Source: an uncultured Alphaproteobacteria bacterium
Lineage (GTDB): Bacteria > Pseudomonadota > Alphaproteobacteria > Pelagibacterales > Pelagibacteraceae
Assembly (NCBI GenBank): GCA_903869725.1
Contig: CAIQAD010000046.1
Span: 1 to 53,278, forward strand
DNA: 53,278 bases
Reading direction: 5' to 3'
Shown here: in pieces, positions 39,956 through 46,573 of the stretch
Position numbering within the stretch: position 1 is the first letter of the stretch
Layout of the letters: every line of letters begins with the position of its first letter
Program-made: the position numbers and the translations under genes
Notes under the pieces: model-generated
Seen by the model: the letters and a program-made list of their open reading frames with translations, nothing else
What the model was told of the DNA's origin: nothing
The model's database searches: none

Positions 39956-40725
39956 TTAAAAAAGTTAAAATTATTCACCCGCACAAACGTGAAATTATAA
40001 AAGACACCTATAAAATTTTAGATAAACAAATAACACGCAGAATTTTCGCTAAACAAACTTTAAGTTTAGGTCTTATTACCATGTTAACTGGCTTTAAATT
40101 ATCTGATGATTTTTCAGTTGAACGGGCACTTAAAGCCATGTCACGTTTTAATGACAACGCACAAGCTCTGCTGTTCGATATTAATAAATTAGCGCCAACC
40201 TATCCAGCGAGTATGATTACTAAACCTTTTCCATTTAACGCTTATTATGGAGAAGATGAAATAAGACCAAGTCCTAAAAATTTTAAATTAAAAGTCTCAG
40301 GGCTAGTTCAAAATAAAAAAACTATAACGCTAGACGAATTACAATTGATGCCTCAAACCTCACAAATAACCCGTCACATTTGTGTCGAAGGTTGGTCTGC
40401 AATCGGTTCTTGGTCAGGAGTTAAGTTTAGTTATTTTTTAAATAAAATTGGCGCGGACACGACTGCAAAATATGTGGGCTTTACTTGTCATGATGGTTAC
40501 TCAACTAGCATAGATATGAAAACCGCTTTACATCCCCAAACCTTACTAACGTTAAAGTATGCAAACGAAACATTGCCTGCAAAGTATGGCTATCCGCTAA
40601 AACTTAGAATGCCAACCAAGCTTGGTTATAAAAATCCAAAATACATTAATGAAATTTTTGTAACCAACACCTACCCTGGCGGGTTCTGGGAGGATAAAGG
40701 TTATAATTGGTTTGGCGGCAGTTAG
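39952..40725 (+). CDS. Tat-exported molybdopterin-dependent oxidoreductase (YedY/MsrP-like)
   Basis: 257 aa. A Tat-type signal (TRRIFAKQTLSLG, twin Arg at 29-30) is preceded by a long 28-residue basic N-region. The sulfite-oxidase-fold domain (about 105-257) contains RHICVEGWSAIGSW with the Mo-coordinating Cys at about 144. It acts in the periplasm with the adjacent cytochrome b561. MsrP reduces methionine sulfoxide using a different membrane partner (MsrQ), so the substrate here is not settled. Confidence 0.8.
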   Translation: MIKKVKIIHPHKREIIKDTYKILDKQITRRIFAKQTLSLGLITMLTGFKLSDDFSVERALKAMSRFNDNAQALLFDINKLAPTYPASMITKPFPFNAYYGEDEIRPSPKNFKLKVSGLVQNKKTITLDELQLMPQTSQITRHICVEGWSAIGSWSGVKFSYFLNKIGADTTAKYVGFTCHDGYSTSIDMKTALHPQTLLTLKYANETLPAKYGYPLKLRMPTKLGYKNPKYINEIFVTNTYPGGFWEDKGYNWFGGS

Positions 40726-40822
40726 AAATTATTGTTAACTGTCATAAAAATTTAATACAACTTCACAATTAAGACACATCTTATTCATTATTAAGTAACA
40801 TTTGCGGTCTATATCAAGATCT

Positions 40823-40939
40823 ATGAATACAAAAATAGAAAGCATTAATTCAATTAAAGCACTTGGAACAGTAATTGCACTTTCATGCGTTGTATCAGTT
40901 ACCATGTTATTACCAGTTGCACTTAATTTAATTAAATAA
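40823..40939 (+). CDS. Small single-pass membrane protein, 38 aa
   Basis: An open frame from ATG at 40823 encodes a short polar start (MNTKIESINSIK) followed by one hydrophobic helix (about 13-37) ending in a lysine. It reads as a coding frame with many GCA/GTT codons, but has no evident Shine-Dalgarno. It lies 98 nt after the molybdoenzyme gene. No family recognised; could be a component of the molybdoenzyme/cytochrome pair or noise. Confidence 0.4.
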   Translation: MNTKIESINSIKALGTVIALSCVVSVTMLLPVALNLIK

Positions 40940-40947
40940 GTAAAATT

Positions 40948-41109
40948 ATGACACCGTATAACGATTGCGAACTAACTTTTGTTAGTGTTAAAACAACTAA
41001 CGTAATGACATCGCCTTTAGATGTTAAAGAGCAACCAACATTTGCTAAAGTTAATGAAGTTAAAGCGGTTGAGACTGAAATTAAAATAACAAACGCTATA
41101 AACGGCTAA
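40948..41109 (+). CDS. Small acidic/polar protein, 53 aa
   Basis: Open frame from ATG at 40948, 8 nt after the stop of the 38-aa frame. It starts MTPYNDCELTFVSVKTTN and is rich in Val, Thr, Lys and Glu with no membrane segment. Close spacing of two short frames on one strand suggests a micro-operon. No ribosome site is evident, and the family is not recognised. Confidence 0.35.
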   Translation: MTPYNDCELTFVSVKTTNVMTSPLDVKEQPTFAKVNEVKAVETEIKITNAING

Positions 41110-41167
41110 TTTCTTTTAAAAAAAGCTGCTTAGTATTTTAAATATTAATTTATTGTTAGTTATAAAA

Positions 41168-42436
41168 TTAAAGCACTATTAACAATATAAGCCCCACAAC
41201 ACTAAGTGCGCTTAAAAACATTAAACTTTGTTTACCACTTTCTTTTGATCCTAAAGTATAAGCATAAACACCCTTTACAATATTATTGCTTAAGGTTGCG
41301 ATTAGAATTGCATTGGCTGCAATTGAAAACATTGCGCTATTAGCAGGAGTGTGCGTTAAACTCATTATAAAAGGATCTACATCAGTCACACCCATAATAG
41401 CTGATAAGGTATATAAACCTTTGCTACCAAAATAATTTACAACAAAATGCGTAATCACTACCATCGCCACAAAAATACAACCAAACACTAAAGCTGTTTT
41501 AATTTCTAAAGGATTTTTATTTTGAACTTCCTTATTAGTGCGAGTTGAATTAAATGTTTGCGATTTCATCCAAACAACTCCAACAATAATTGCAGCCAAC
41601 CCTAAAATTAAAAAAATTGTAAGCAACTTAAACATCAAATCTTTATTAAATAACCCAAGCAAAACAATTAAGCGTAAGTACATCATGCCAGAGGCAACTA
41701 ATGTAGCGCCTGAAAACACTCTAGCTAAATTTTCAGTTTTAGAACGTCTTGCAAATGCAACTGTAGTTACGGTTGATGAATAAGCCCCACCTAAAAATGC
41801 TGCAATAAAAATTCCACCTTTTCCCTTGTGCAACAGATAACTTAAATAAGAAATGCCAGAGACCGTAACAACGATAAGCCATGTTTTAAATGGGTTAATC
41901 TCAAACGGACCAAAAGGTTGATTTGGTACTATTGGTAGAATAACAAGTGTGAGAAGTAAAAATTTAGTAAATGTAAAAATATCTACCGCACGTAATTTAT
42001 TAGCTAAATTTTCTAAAACATTCTTAAGCTCAAGTAATAACAAACACACAATGGTAATTGCTGTTGCAAACCACAGATGATCAAAAGCTACCAGACAGGC
42101 AACCAGATAAACTACCAGCCCGCTCATTTCACTCGTTAATCCAAAATGATCTGATTTTGAAACCTTTTCAAAATAAGCCACCAATAAAAAAGCACCAACC
42201 AATACAAACCCAATTAATACTGGAACAATTTGATTGTTAGTGAGATAAGAGATGGAAAAACCAATTAAGCCAATAATTGGGAAAGTACGCACCCCACCAA
42301 ATATAAAAGGATTAAGTTTTAATTTCTGCCGCTCGCGCTCAAGTCCTATTAAAAAAGATAAGAATAAGACAAACAAAAACCTGCTAGCCTGCAACGGCAG
42401 CCACCAGAATAGCGGAACATTATTCAAATCATGCAT
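41168..42436 (-). CDS. MgtC/DUF4010 family membrane protein
   Basis: 422 aa with about 12 helices in two halves. The N-terminal half (about 15-150) is MgtC/SapB-like (FLSFLIGLERERQK), and the C-terminal half is DUF4010 (about 185-400, with FLGGAYSSTVTTVAFARRSK and MGVTDVDPFIMSL). The role is unknown; MgtC-type domains are linked to Mg2+ or acid stress rather than to transport itself. Stands alone between the small ORFs and the unknown operon. Confidence 0.82.
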   Translation of the reverse strand: MHDLNNVPLFWWLPLQASRFLFVLFLSFLIGLERERQKLKLNPFIFGGVRTFPIIGLIGFSISYLTNNQIVPVLIGFVLVGAFLLVAYFEKVSKSDHFGLTSEMSGLVVYLVACLVAFDHLWFATAITIVCLLLLELKNVLENLANKLRAVDIFTFTKFLLLTLVILPIVPNQPFGPFEINPFKTWLIVVTVSGISYLSYLLHKGKGGIFIAAFLGGAYSSTVTTVAFARRSKTENLARVFSGATLVASGMMYLRLIVLLGLFNKDLMFKLLTIFLILGLAAIIVGVVWMKSQTFNSTRTNKEVQNKNPLEIKTALVFGCIFVAMVVITHFVVNYFGSKGLYTLSAIMGVTDVDPFIMSLTHTPANSAMFSIAANAILIATLSNNIVKGVYAYTLGSKESGKQSLMFLSALSVVGLILLIVL

Positions 42437-42557
42437 ATAGTAAGCTTATCTTTTATTTTTAAAAAATCATAACCTTTAAACTTCATATAAATAAATTTTT
42501 TAGTGTTGGTTTTCACCCTATGCTTGATTTTGTTTTTTATAAGCATTCGGTTGCTGA

Positions 42558-42591
42558 TGGCGGCAGTTAATAAATAATTAAACAACCGCCA
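42558..42591. repeat. GC-rich hairpin in an intergenic gap
   Basis: TGGCGG (42558-42563) pairs with CCGCCA (42586-42591), with a weaker inner TTAAT/ATTAA pairing. It lies downstream of the three-gene operon on the minus strand and could end its transcript, although no T-run follows. The remaining gap (42437-42602) shows nothing else. Confidence 0.3.
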
Positions 42592-42602
42592 AATCATCAC
42601 TG

Positions 42603-42746
42603 TTAAAAATTAAACCAATTATGTTTAAACACAAAGAAACTGTTGTTTCTATTTTTTCTCTGTTCTCTTTGTTTCATAAACTCTTCCTCATTGTTAAACC
42701 AAGGTTTACGTTTAACAATTTTTAATTTAGTAGTATTTTTTTTCAT
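42603..42746 (-). CDS. Small basic protein of unknown function, 47 aa
   Basis: I start at the ATG at 42746 (MKKNTTKLKIVKRKPWFNNE) because AAGGAGG lies 9 nt upstream; an in-frame ATG at 42827 has no such site and reads through the preceding gene. The protein is very rich in Lys, Arg and Asn. It overlaps the preceding gene by 20 nt and is the third member of the unknown operon. Family not recognised. Confidence 0.5.
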   Translation of the reverse strand: MKKNTTKLKIVKRKPWFNNEEEFMKQREQRKNRNNSFFVFKHNWFNF

Positions 42747-43230
42747 TCTTCTTATCCTCCTTCCAACCGTAAGCAGAGCCAAGTTTACCTTTATTGATCG
42801 GTTCATAAGCATTGACCCAACGTCCATACCTACTCCAATCAGTGCGCGGCTTATGTTCTACAAACGAACTTATGTTCTTTGCTGCAATTGCCTTTTCTAA
42901 CTCTAACTTACGTTCAGCTGCTTTAGTCGTTTGATAAACAGTAAGTTCATCCGCTGCACTAGTTGTTTGCTCTTCAACCTTTTCAGCTACAGGACAAGCA
43001 GTAGATGGTAGTTTAACTTTTTTGCCAGTCATTGCTTGATAGCGCATAGGATCATTGACCATCATGTAAGGTCCCCATGTTGCAACAAACTGATCACACA
43101 CATTTTTTATCTGCTGTTTAAAGTTTGGCTTTGTTTTGACACGGCTTAAACTTTGATAACGAGGATTATTTAATAAAACTCTTTTATTACGCCCGTAATA
43201 ACTGATTTTATAGTCTAGAATCTTACTCAT
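42727..43230 (-). CDS. Protein of unknown function, 167 aa
   Basis: Soluble, basic, with no membrane segment or recognised domain. The N-terminal part (1-85) has YKISYYGRNKRVLLNNPRYQ and a short segment YMMVNDPMRYQAMTGKK. The C-terminal part (100-167) is a charged helix followed by a Trp/Tyr-rich end (WSRYGRWVNAYEPINKG). The ATG overlaps the stop of the upstream gene by 1 nt, so the two are coupled. Possibly of mobile origin given the context. Confidence 0.55.
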   Translation of the reverse strand: MSKILDYKISYYGRNKRVLLNNPRYQSLSRVKTKPNFKQQIKNVCDQFVATWGPYMMVNDPMRYQAMTGKKVKLPSTACPVAEKVEEQTTSAADELTVYQTTKAAERKLELEKAIAAKNISSFVEHKPRTDWSRYGRWVNAYEPINKGKLGSAYGWKEDKKNEKKYY

Positions 43231-43781
43231 TATTTACCGCCTTTTCTTCTTTTATTTTGAGCTTTAAGAAGAAGATCTTCATACAACTGAACTCGACTTA
43301 TTAATCGGCCTTCAATTGTATTTAACTTTAGCAAAGAACTTCCAGCATTAGAGTCTCTAGTGAATGCAACCCCAATCAAAGACTGGTTCTTCAAAACTTT
43401 ATTTTGATCTCCTCTTTTAAAATCAGGATGAGAAATATTTGAAGACAATGTAGGTTTATATTTGTCTTTGTCATACTCAAGTATTTCATTGCCAAATATG
43501 CCAGTCTCAATTAACCCCACTCTTCTTAATCGCCATAAAAACTCAACCAGCTTTATAAAGATTTCTTCCTCGTACGCACCTCGAGGTCGATAGGTTTTAA
43601 ACATGCTGTCTTTTAAAGTATTAAACTCTTCAATACTTTCGCCAATGATCACATGCTTTTCTGCCGTTAATCCATGGCTTAAGGCATTGCCACTTACTAT
43701 TTGTTTTCCCGAAACTGATTTCGGGCCTGTTGATTTTAGAGCGTTTAATCTGTTTGCTCTAATTTTCTTTTTACTAGACAT
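43230..43781 (-). CDS. Conserved hypothetical protein with a GPKS-GK-NALxHGLTA motif, 183 aa
   Basis: The N-terminus (about 7-45) holds NRLNALKSTGPKSVSGK followed by NALSHGLTA, a pattern I recognise from a widespread family of unknown function in several bacterial phyla. Next comes a helical segment (YRPRGAYEEEIFIKLVEFLWRLRR) also typical of it. The AAGGAGA ribosome site is strong. First gene of the three-gene operon; a promoter candidate lies about 140 nt upstream. No function is assigned. Confidence 0.6.
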   Translation of the reverse strand: MSSKKKIRANRLNALKSTGPKSVSGKQIVSGNALSHGLTAEKHVIIGESIEEFNTLKDSMFKTYRPRGAYEEEIFIKLVEFLWRLRRVGLIETGIFGNEILEYDKDKYKPTLSSNISHPDFKRGDQNKVLKNQSLIGVAFTRDSNAGSSLLKLNTIEGRLISRVQLYEDLLLKAQNKRRKGGK

Positions 43782-43923
43782 GATCGTCTCCTTATTAATT
43801 AATTAATTTTCTTAACGCACAGCACAAAGACTATGCCTCAAGGCCAAAAAATGTTTTGAAATAGGGTTCCCACCGTTACCGGCAATAATTTAAGGGAGCG
43901 TAGTTTGCAGCAACTGCGAAGTA

Positions 43924-43953
43924 CTATTACAGAAATAATTTCTATAATGACAA
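43924..43953 (-). promoter_or_regulatory. Candidate promoter with internal operator for the unknown operon
   Basis: On the minus strand TTGTCA (43953-43948) and TAATAG (43929-43924) are 18 nt apart. Between them lies the perfect inverted repeat AGAAATAATTTCT (43931-43943), a plausible repressor site. Transcription would start near 43917 and leave a leader of about 136 nt that is more GC-rich than its surroundings and contains short hairpins (GCAGTTGCTGC). Confidence 0.4.
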
Positions 43954-44038
43954 TATATTACATTATAAAACACTATCAAGTCAATAATGCAAATAATCCT
44001 TTAAAATCAACAATTCTAGACGATAGTTATATAGGATT

Positions 44039-44356
44039 TTATGGGATATAATATATTTTTTCTCCTGATTTTAATGGGGTATTGCTGTCATCTTTTTTAA
44101 AAGCAGACTCATAACGTTCGCTGTTAATCCCAGCGGCATTATCTCTAATTTCAATCTCATTTCCTGATAAATTTATTTTAATTTTTAATTTATAATCAGG
44201 ATTAATTCTTTTAAGAATTTTTTTGTTAGTTAAATAGCTTTGAATTGAATTGTCTACAAATTCAGCAAGCGCGTACCACTCAGTGTATCTCATATTCTTT
44301 AGGAGTCCCAAAAGGCTTACTGTGGGTGCAATATTTAATTTTTGAATATCTTTCAT
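44039..44356 (-). pseudogene. GHKL (HSP90/MORC-like) ATPase, N-terminal remnant
   Basis: 105 aa. It keeps the start of a GHKL ATPase: ALAEFVDNSIQSY (about 30-42, with the Glu and Asn of the N-box) and EIRDNAAGI (about 71-79, the G1 box DxAxG). It then ends after about 100 residues, before the Gly-rich lid and everything beyond; the last ten residues do not match the fold. Such ATPases occur beside helicases in MORC-type restriction and defence loci. It is truncated and unlikely to work. Confidence 0.7.
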
Positions 44357-44394
44357 TTTAATTTTAAAATATTACTAATTTCAATATAAACAAT

Positions 44395-44748
44395 CTAATA
44401 ATCTATATAAATTTTATAATTCAATATCTTGCAAAAGTTATTAAGCAAAATTAATTGATTTATACTTCTTGGATAAACATCTAATAATTTAGGATTAAAA
44501 ATAATAATCGATATTAACTGTGATCTTGAGATAGAAACATTCAATCTATTTTTATCAAAAAGGAAGTCTAAATTTCTAGGCAAACATTCAGGATCTGAAC
44601 TTGTCATAGATACGATAGTAATTGATCCTTGTTGTCCTTGAAATTTATCGATCGTTCCCATTTTTGCTAATTTTTTAAATTTAGAAGTTAAGAAATTTGT
44701 TTGAATATTATAAGGACTAACAACAAGTATATCTTCTTTAGATATTAA
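44395..44748 (-). pseudogene. DNA2/NAM7-type SF1 helicase, C-terminal remnant
   Basis: The open frame enters after a stop at 44749 and has no proper start. The readable frame includes DILVVSPYNIQTNFL and then MGTIDKFQGQQ (helicase motif V region: T-x-D-x-F-Q-G-Q), NRLNVSISRSQ (motif VI region) and a short tail. This is the last 115 or so residues of a helicase of the AAA_12/TM0106-nuclease-fusion type. The break point coincides with the 72-bp repeat at 44751. Confidence 0.75.
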
Positions 44749-44750
44749 TT

Positions 44751-44822
44751 ATCTTTAAAAATTACTACTAAGCTAGGTAGAGGCTTATTTAAGCCCCTAC
44801 TCATCTAATAATTAATTTATTT
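44751..44822. repeat. 72-bp direct repeat, copy 1, with terminator-like hairpin
   Basis: Identical to 45734-45805 except for one base (T versus C inside TACtCAT/TACcCAT). It covers the stop codon of the hydrolase gene and abuts the broken end of the helicase remnant. Positions 44777-44800 form a 10-bp hairpin (GTAGAGGCTT with AAGCCCCTAC, one wobble, loop ATTT) suited to end transcription on the minus strand. Confidence 0.9.
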
Positions 44823-45614
44823 TAGTAATTCATTTAATGGTTCAGAAATAACTGAAACTGTATTCACTCCATTATGATCTAAACCAGCAAGAATTTTGTA
44901 TTGAGCATTAATATTAAGATCCGTTAATGATTTAATATAATCTAACGCAAGTACGTCAGCCGTATTGTTGTCATTGCTGCCTGTGATTGCAAATACTTTG
45001 GTTGTTTTTGGAATATTTTTAATAAAATCACTTGGTGACAACGAAAAATAACGAGACGACGCGCCCCTCATAAATCTCCAACTACTAATATTGCAAGGGC
45101 ATGCAAGTAATATTGCGCCTTCTGCAATGCCAGGAGTACGTCCAATCATTATACCGCTAGTCGCCGCTCCACCCGAATGTCCAATAAGAATAGTTTTAGT
45201 AGGTTTGTAATAATTTTTAAGAGATTGGACTGCAGCAGTCATCTCATCCAAATTTGTTGTTGTGTAACAATCACGTCTTCCACAATCACTTCCTGAAGAT
45301 TTATTATTTTGGTTATCAAAGTATCCAGGTCGCAAAATTGCAACTTTAACAGTTCCAGCGGGCACTTCTACTTTTTCAGCATTTCTAATCATGCCAACTA
45401 CAGGACCATTATCACTTTGATCGCCATGGATAAAAATTACTAAATTTTTTATTTTTGTTTCAGGATTTTTTTTAAAAGTATGAATAGCTAAACACTCATC
45501 TTTTCCAGTAACACGAGTTACTTTATCATTTAAACATTCAACTGATTGTGCCGAAGATATTAAAAATAGTTCTGAGCACAAAATAAAACTAAATAATATA
45601 AAAAGTTTTTTCAT
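44817..45614 (-). CDS. Secreted alpha/beta hydrolase
   Basis: 265 aa. A signal peptide (hydrophobic 4-20, cleavage probably after SAQS, about 24) precedes an alpha/beta hydrolase domain. The oxyanion strand is FIHGDQSDNGP (61-71), the nucleophile elbow GHSGG has Ser147, the acid may be Asp215 region (TGSNDNN), and the base is His247 (AGLDHNG). Substrate unknown; esterase or dienelactone-hydrolase-like. Both flanks carry the 72-bp repeat, and the 3' end lies inside copy 1, so it sits in a 983-bp repeat-delimited unit. Confidence 0.78.
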   Translation of the reverse strand: MKKLFILFSFILCSELFLISSAQSVECLNDKVTRVTGKDECLAIHTFKKNPETKIKNLVIFIHGDQSDNGPVVGMIRNAEKVEVPAGTVKVAILRPGYFDNQNNKSSGSDCGRRDCYTTTNLDEMTAAVQSLKNYYKPTKTILIGHSGGAATSGIMIGRTPGIAEGAILLACPCNISSWRFMRGASSRYFSLSPSDFIKNIPKTTKVFAITGSNDNNTADVLALDYIKSLTDLNINAQYKILAGLDHNGVNTVSVISEPLNELLK

Positions 45615-45733
45615 TTAAAGTATTTTTCATTATTTTTTACAGGCATAAATTTTTAACCCCCAATAATTTAGCAACAAAAGCTTATTTAGATAAAAATACT
45701 TAGTAAAAATACTTTATATACTTATATTTAAAA

Positions 45734-45805
45734 ATCTTTAAAAATTACTACTAAGCTAGGTAGAGGCTTATTTAAGCCCCTACCCATCTAATAATTAATT
45801 TATTT
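45734..45805. repeat. 72-bp direct repeat, copy 2, with terminator-like hairpin
   Basis: Second copy, offset by 983 bp from copy 1 and in the same orientation. It carries the last codons and stop of hsp20, in a different reading frame from the use made by the hydrolase gene. The hairpin is at 45760-45783, 12 nt after the hsp20 stop. The stretch between this copy and the hydrolase gene (45615-45733) holds a short doubled AAAAATACTT and nothing else I recognise. Confidence 0.9.
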
Positions 45806-46250
45806 CAATCGTTCTTGATTTTTTAGACTCAGGAATAATTCTCTCTAAAGAGATTTTTAACAAACCATCTTTCAACTGCGCCCCTTTGATTTCTGTATCA
45901 TCAGAGACTGTGAAAGTTTTGCTAAAGTATCTTTTAGAAATACCTTGATGAATAACCTCATTATTTTCATCTTTATTCTCAGTCTTATTTTCCTTAATAG
46001 ATTTTATCTTCAAAAGACCATCTGCATATTCAATGCTGATATCTTTCTTAGAAAAACCAGCCAAAGCCAATTCAATATCATAGGTATAGTCACCTGTTTT
46101 AACGATATTGTATGGTGGATAATTTACTAGAGATGATTCAAAGTCATTGTCTTCGAACATTCTCTCAAAATTATCAAATAAATTATCATAACCAATTGAA
46201 ATAGGCTTCAACTGATTAAAGATAGATAGGCTTCCATTTAGTTTGTTCAT
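45795..46250 (-). CDS. Small heat shock protein, Hsp20/IbpA family
   Basis: 151 aa holdase chaperone. An N-terminal arm (1-45) is followed by the alpha-crystallin domain (about 48-140), with DYTYDIELALAGFSKKDISIEY and GLLKISLERIIPE, and a C-terminal IEIN tail resembling the IxI anchor. AAGGAG lies 7 nt before the ATG. The leader has a sigma-32-like promoter and a ROSE-like hairpin covering the ribosome site, so it is probably induced by heat at both levels. Confidence 0.92.
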   Translation of the reverse strand: MNKLNGSLSIFNQLKPISIGYDNLFDNFERMFEDNDFESSLVNYPPYNIVKTGDYTYDIELALAGFSKKDISIEYADGLLKIKSIKENKTENKDENNEVIHQGISKRYFSKTFTVSDDTEIKGAQLKDGLLKISLERIIPESKKSRTIEIN

Positions 46251-46303
46251 TGTGTTTCTCCTTATTTAAGCGAGTTAGGTAAGTCCCACTAAGGCAACTT
46301 ACT
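46251..46303 (-). promoter_or_regulatory. ROSE-like RNA thermometer in the hsp20 leader
   Basis: On the minus strand CTCGCTT (46274-46268) can pair with AAGGAG (46264-46259) across the loop AAAT, leaving one G bulged opposite the Shine-Dalgarno. This is the hallmark of ROSE elements (U-U/C-GCU against AGGA). A second hairpin just upstream is GTAAGT/ACTTAC (loop 12 nt). ROSE elements are known before small heat shock genes of alphaproteobacteria. Structure is predicted by eye only. Confidence 0.6.
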
Positions 46304-46309
46304 CTGTAT

Positions 46310-46337
46310 GAAATGGGTAATTATTTTTAATTTCCAA
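46310..46337 (-). promoter_or_regulatory. Candidate sigma-32-type promoter of hsp20
   Basis: On the minus strand TTGGAAA (46337-46331) and CCCATTTC (46317-46310) are 13 nt apart, close to the heat-shock consensus CTTGAAA-N11-16-CCCCATnT. The start would fall about 50 nt before the hsp20 ATG, giving exactly the leader that carries the ROSE-like hairpin. Confidence 0.45.
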
Positions 46338-46413
46338 TATCAAAAAAAATTTATTTTTAAGCCCCTTGAAAATCTAAAATTTATTATTAAGACTTAATTT
46401 AATTTTTTAATTG

Positions 46414-46439
46414 AAAAAAGGAGGCCTTTGCCTCCTTTT
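46414..46439 (-). terminator. Rho-independent terminator of the upstream RNA
   Basis: GGAGGC-AAAG-GCCTCC (six GC-rich pairs, extended by A/T) followed by six T on the minus strand. It is the strongest terminator in the window. It lies 164 nt before hsp20 with no protein gene directly before it, so it must end the candidate RNA of 46440-46646. Confidence 0.8.
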
Positions 46440-46537
46440 AAGAGTTTTAATAAAAAACTTCAGGAAAAATTTAGAATGGACCTTATTGTTGAGAGCTAAG
46501 GATCCGTAGGCTCTTATTCGATAGTTACACTTTCAAT

Positions 46538-46573
46538 TCAAGTGTAAGGTAGTGGCAACGTATTTACTTTCAT
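46538..46573 (-). CDS. 11-codon leader ORF inside the candidate RNA
   Basis: ATG at 46573, four nt after the strong ribosome site GGAGGGG, encodes MKVNTLPLPYT and then TGA. The stop codon falls inside the 5' arm of the 8-bp hairpin, and GTAGG next to the ribosome site can pair with CCTAC downstream (46511-46507 area). The layout recalls an attenuator leader peptide, but no amino-acid run that would sense a particular tRNA is obvious. Confidence 0.35.
   Translation of the reverse strand: MKVNTLPLPYT

Noticed and set aside
40711-42569. A shared 12-mer TGGCGGCAGTTA at the molybdoenzyme 3' end and in the 42.56-kb gap
   Set aside because: Only 12 bases match and the surroundings differ, so a duplication is not supported.
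42603-42827. Start at 42827 for the small basic protein
   Set aside because: The 27 extra codons lie within the preceding gene and lack a ribosome site, whereas ATG 42746 follows AAGGAGG.
45660-45733. Doubled AAAAATACTT as a CRISPR or regulatory array
   Set aside because: Only two short copies with no regular spacers; the composition explains it.
46525-46547. The 8-bp hairpin as the T arm of a tRNA-like molecule
   Set aside because: The 7-nt loop (TCAATTC) does not fit a T loop and no acceptor or anticodon arm is found nearby.
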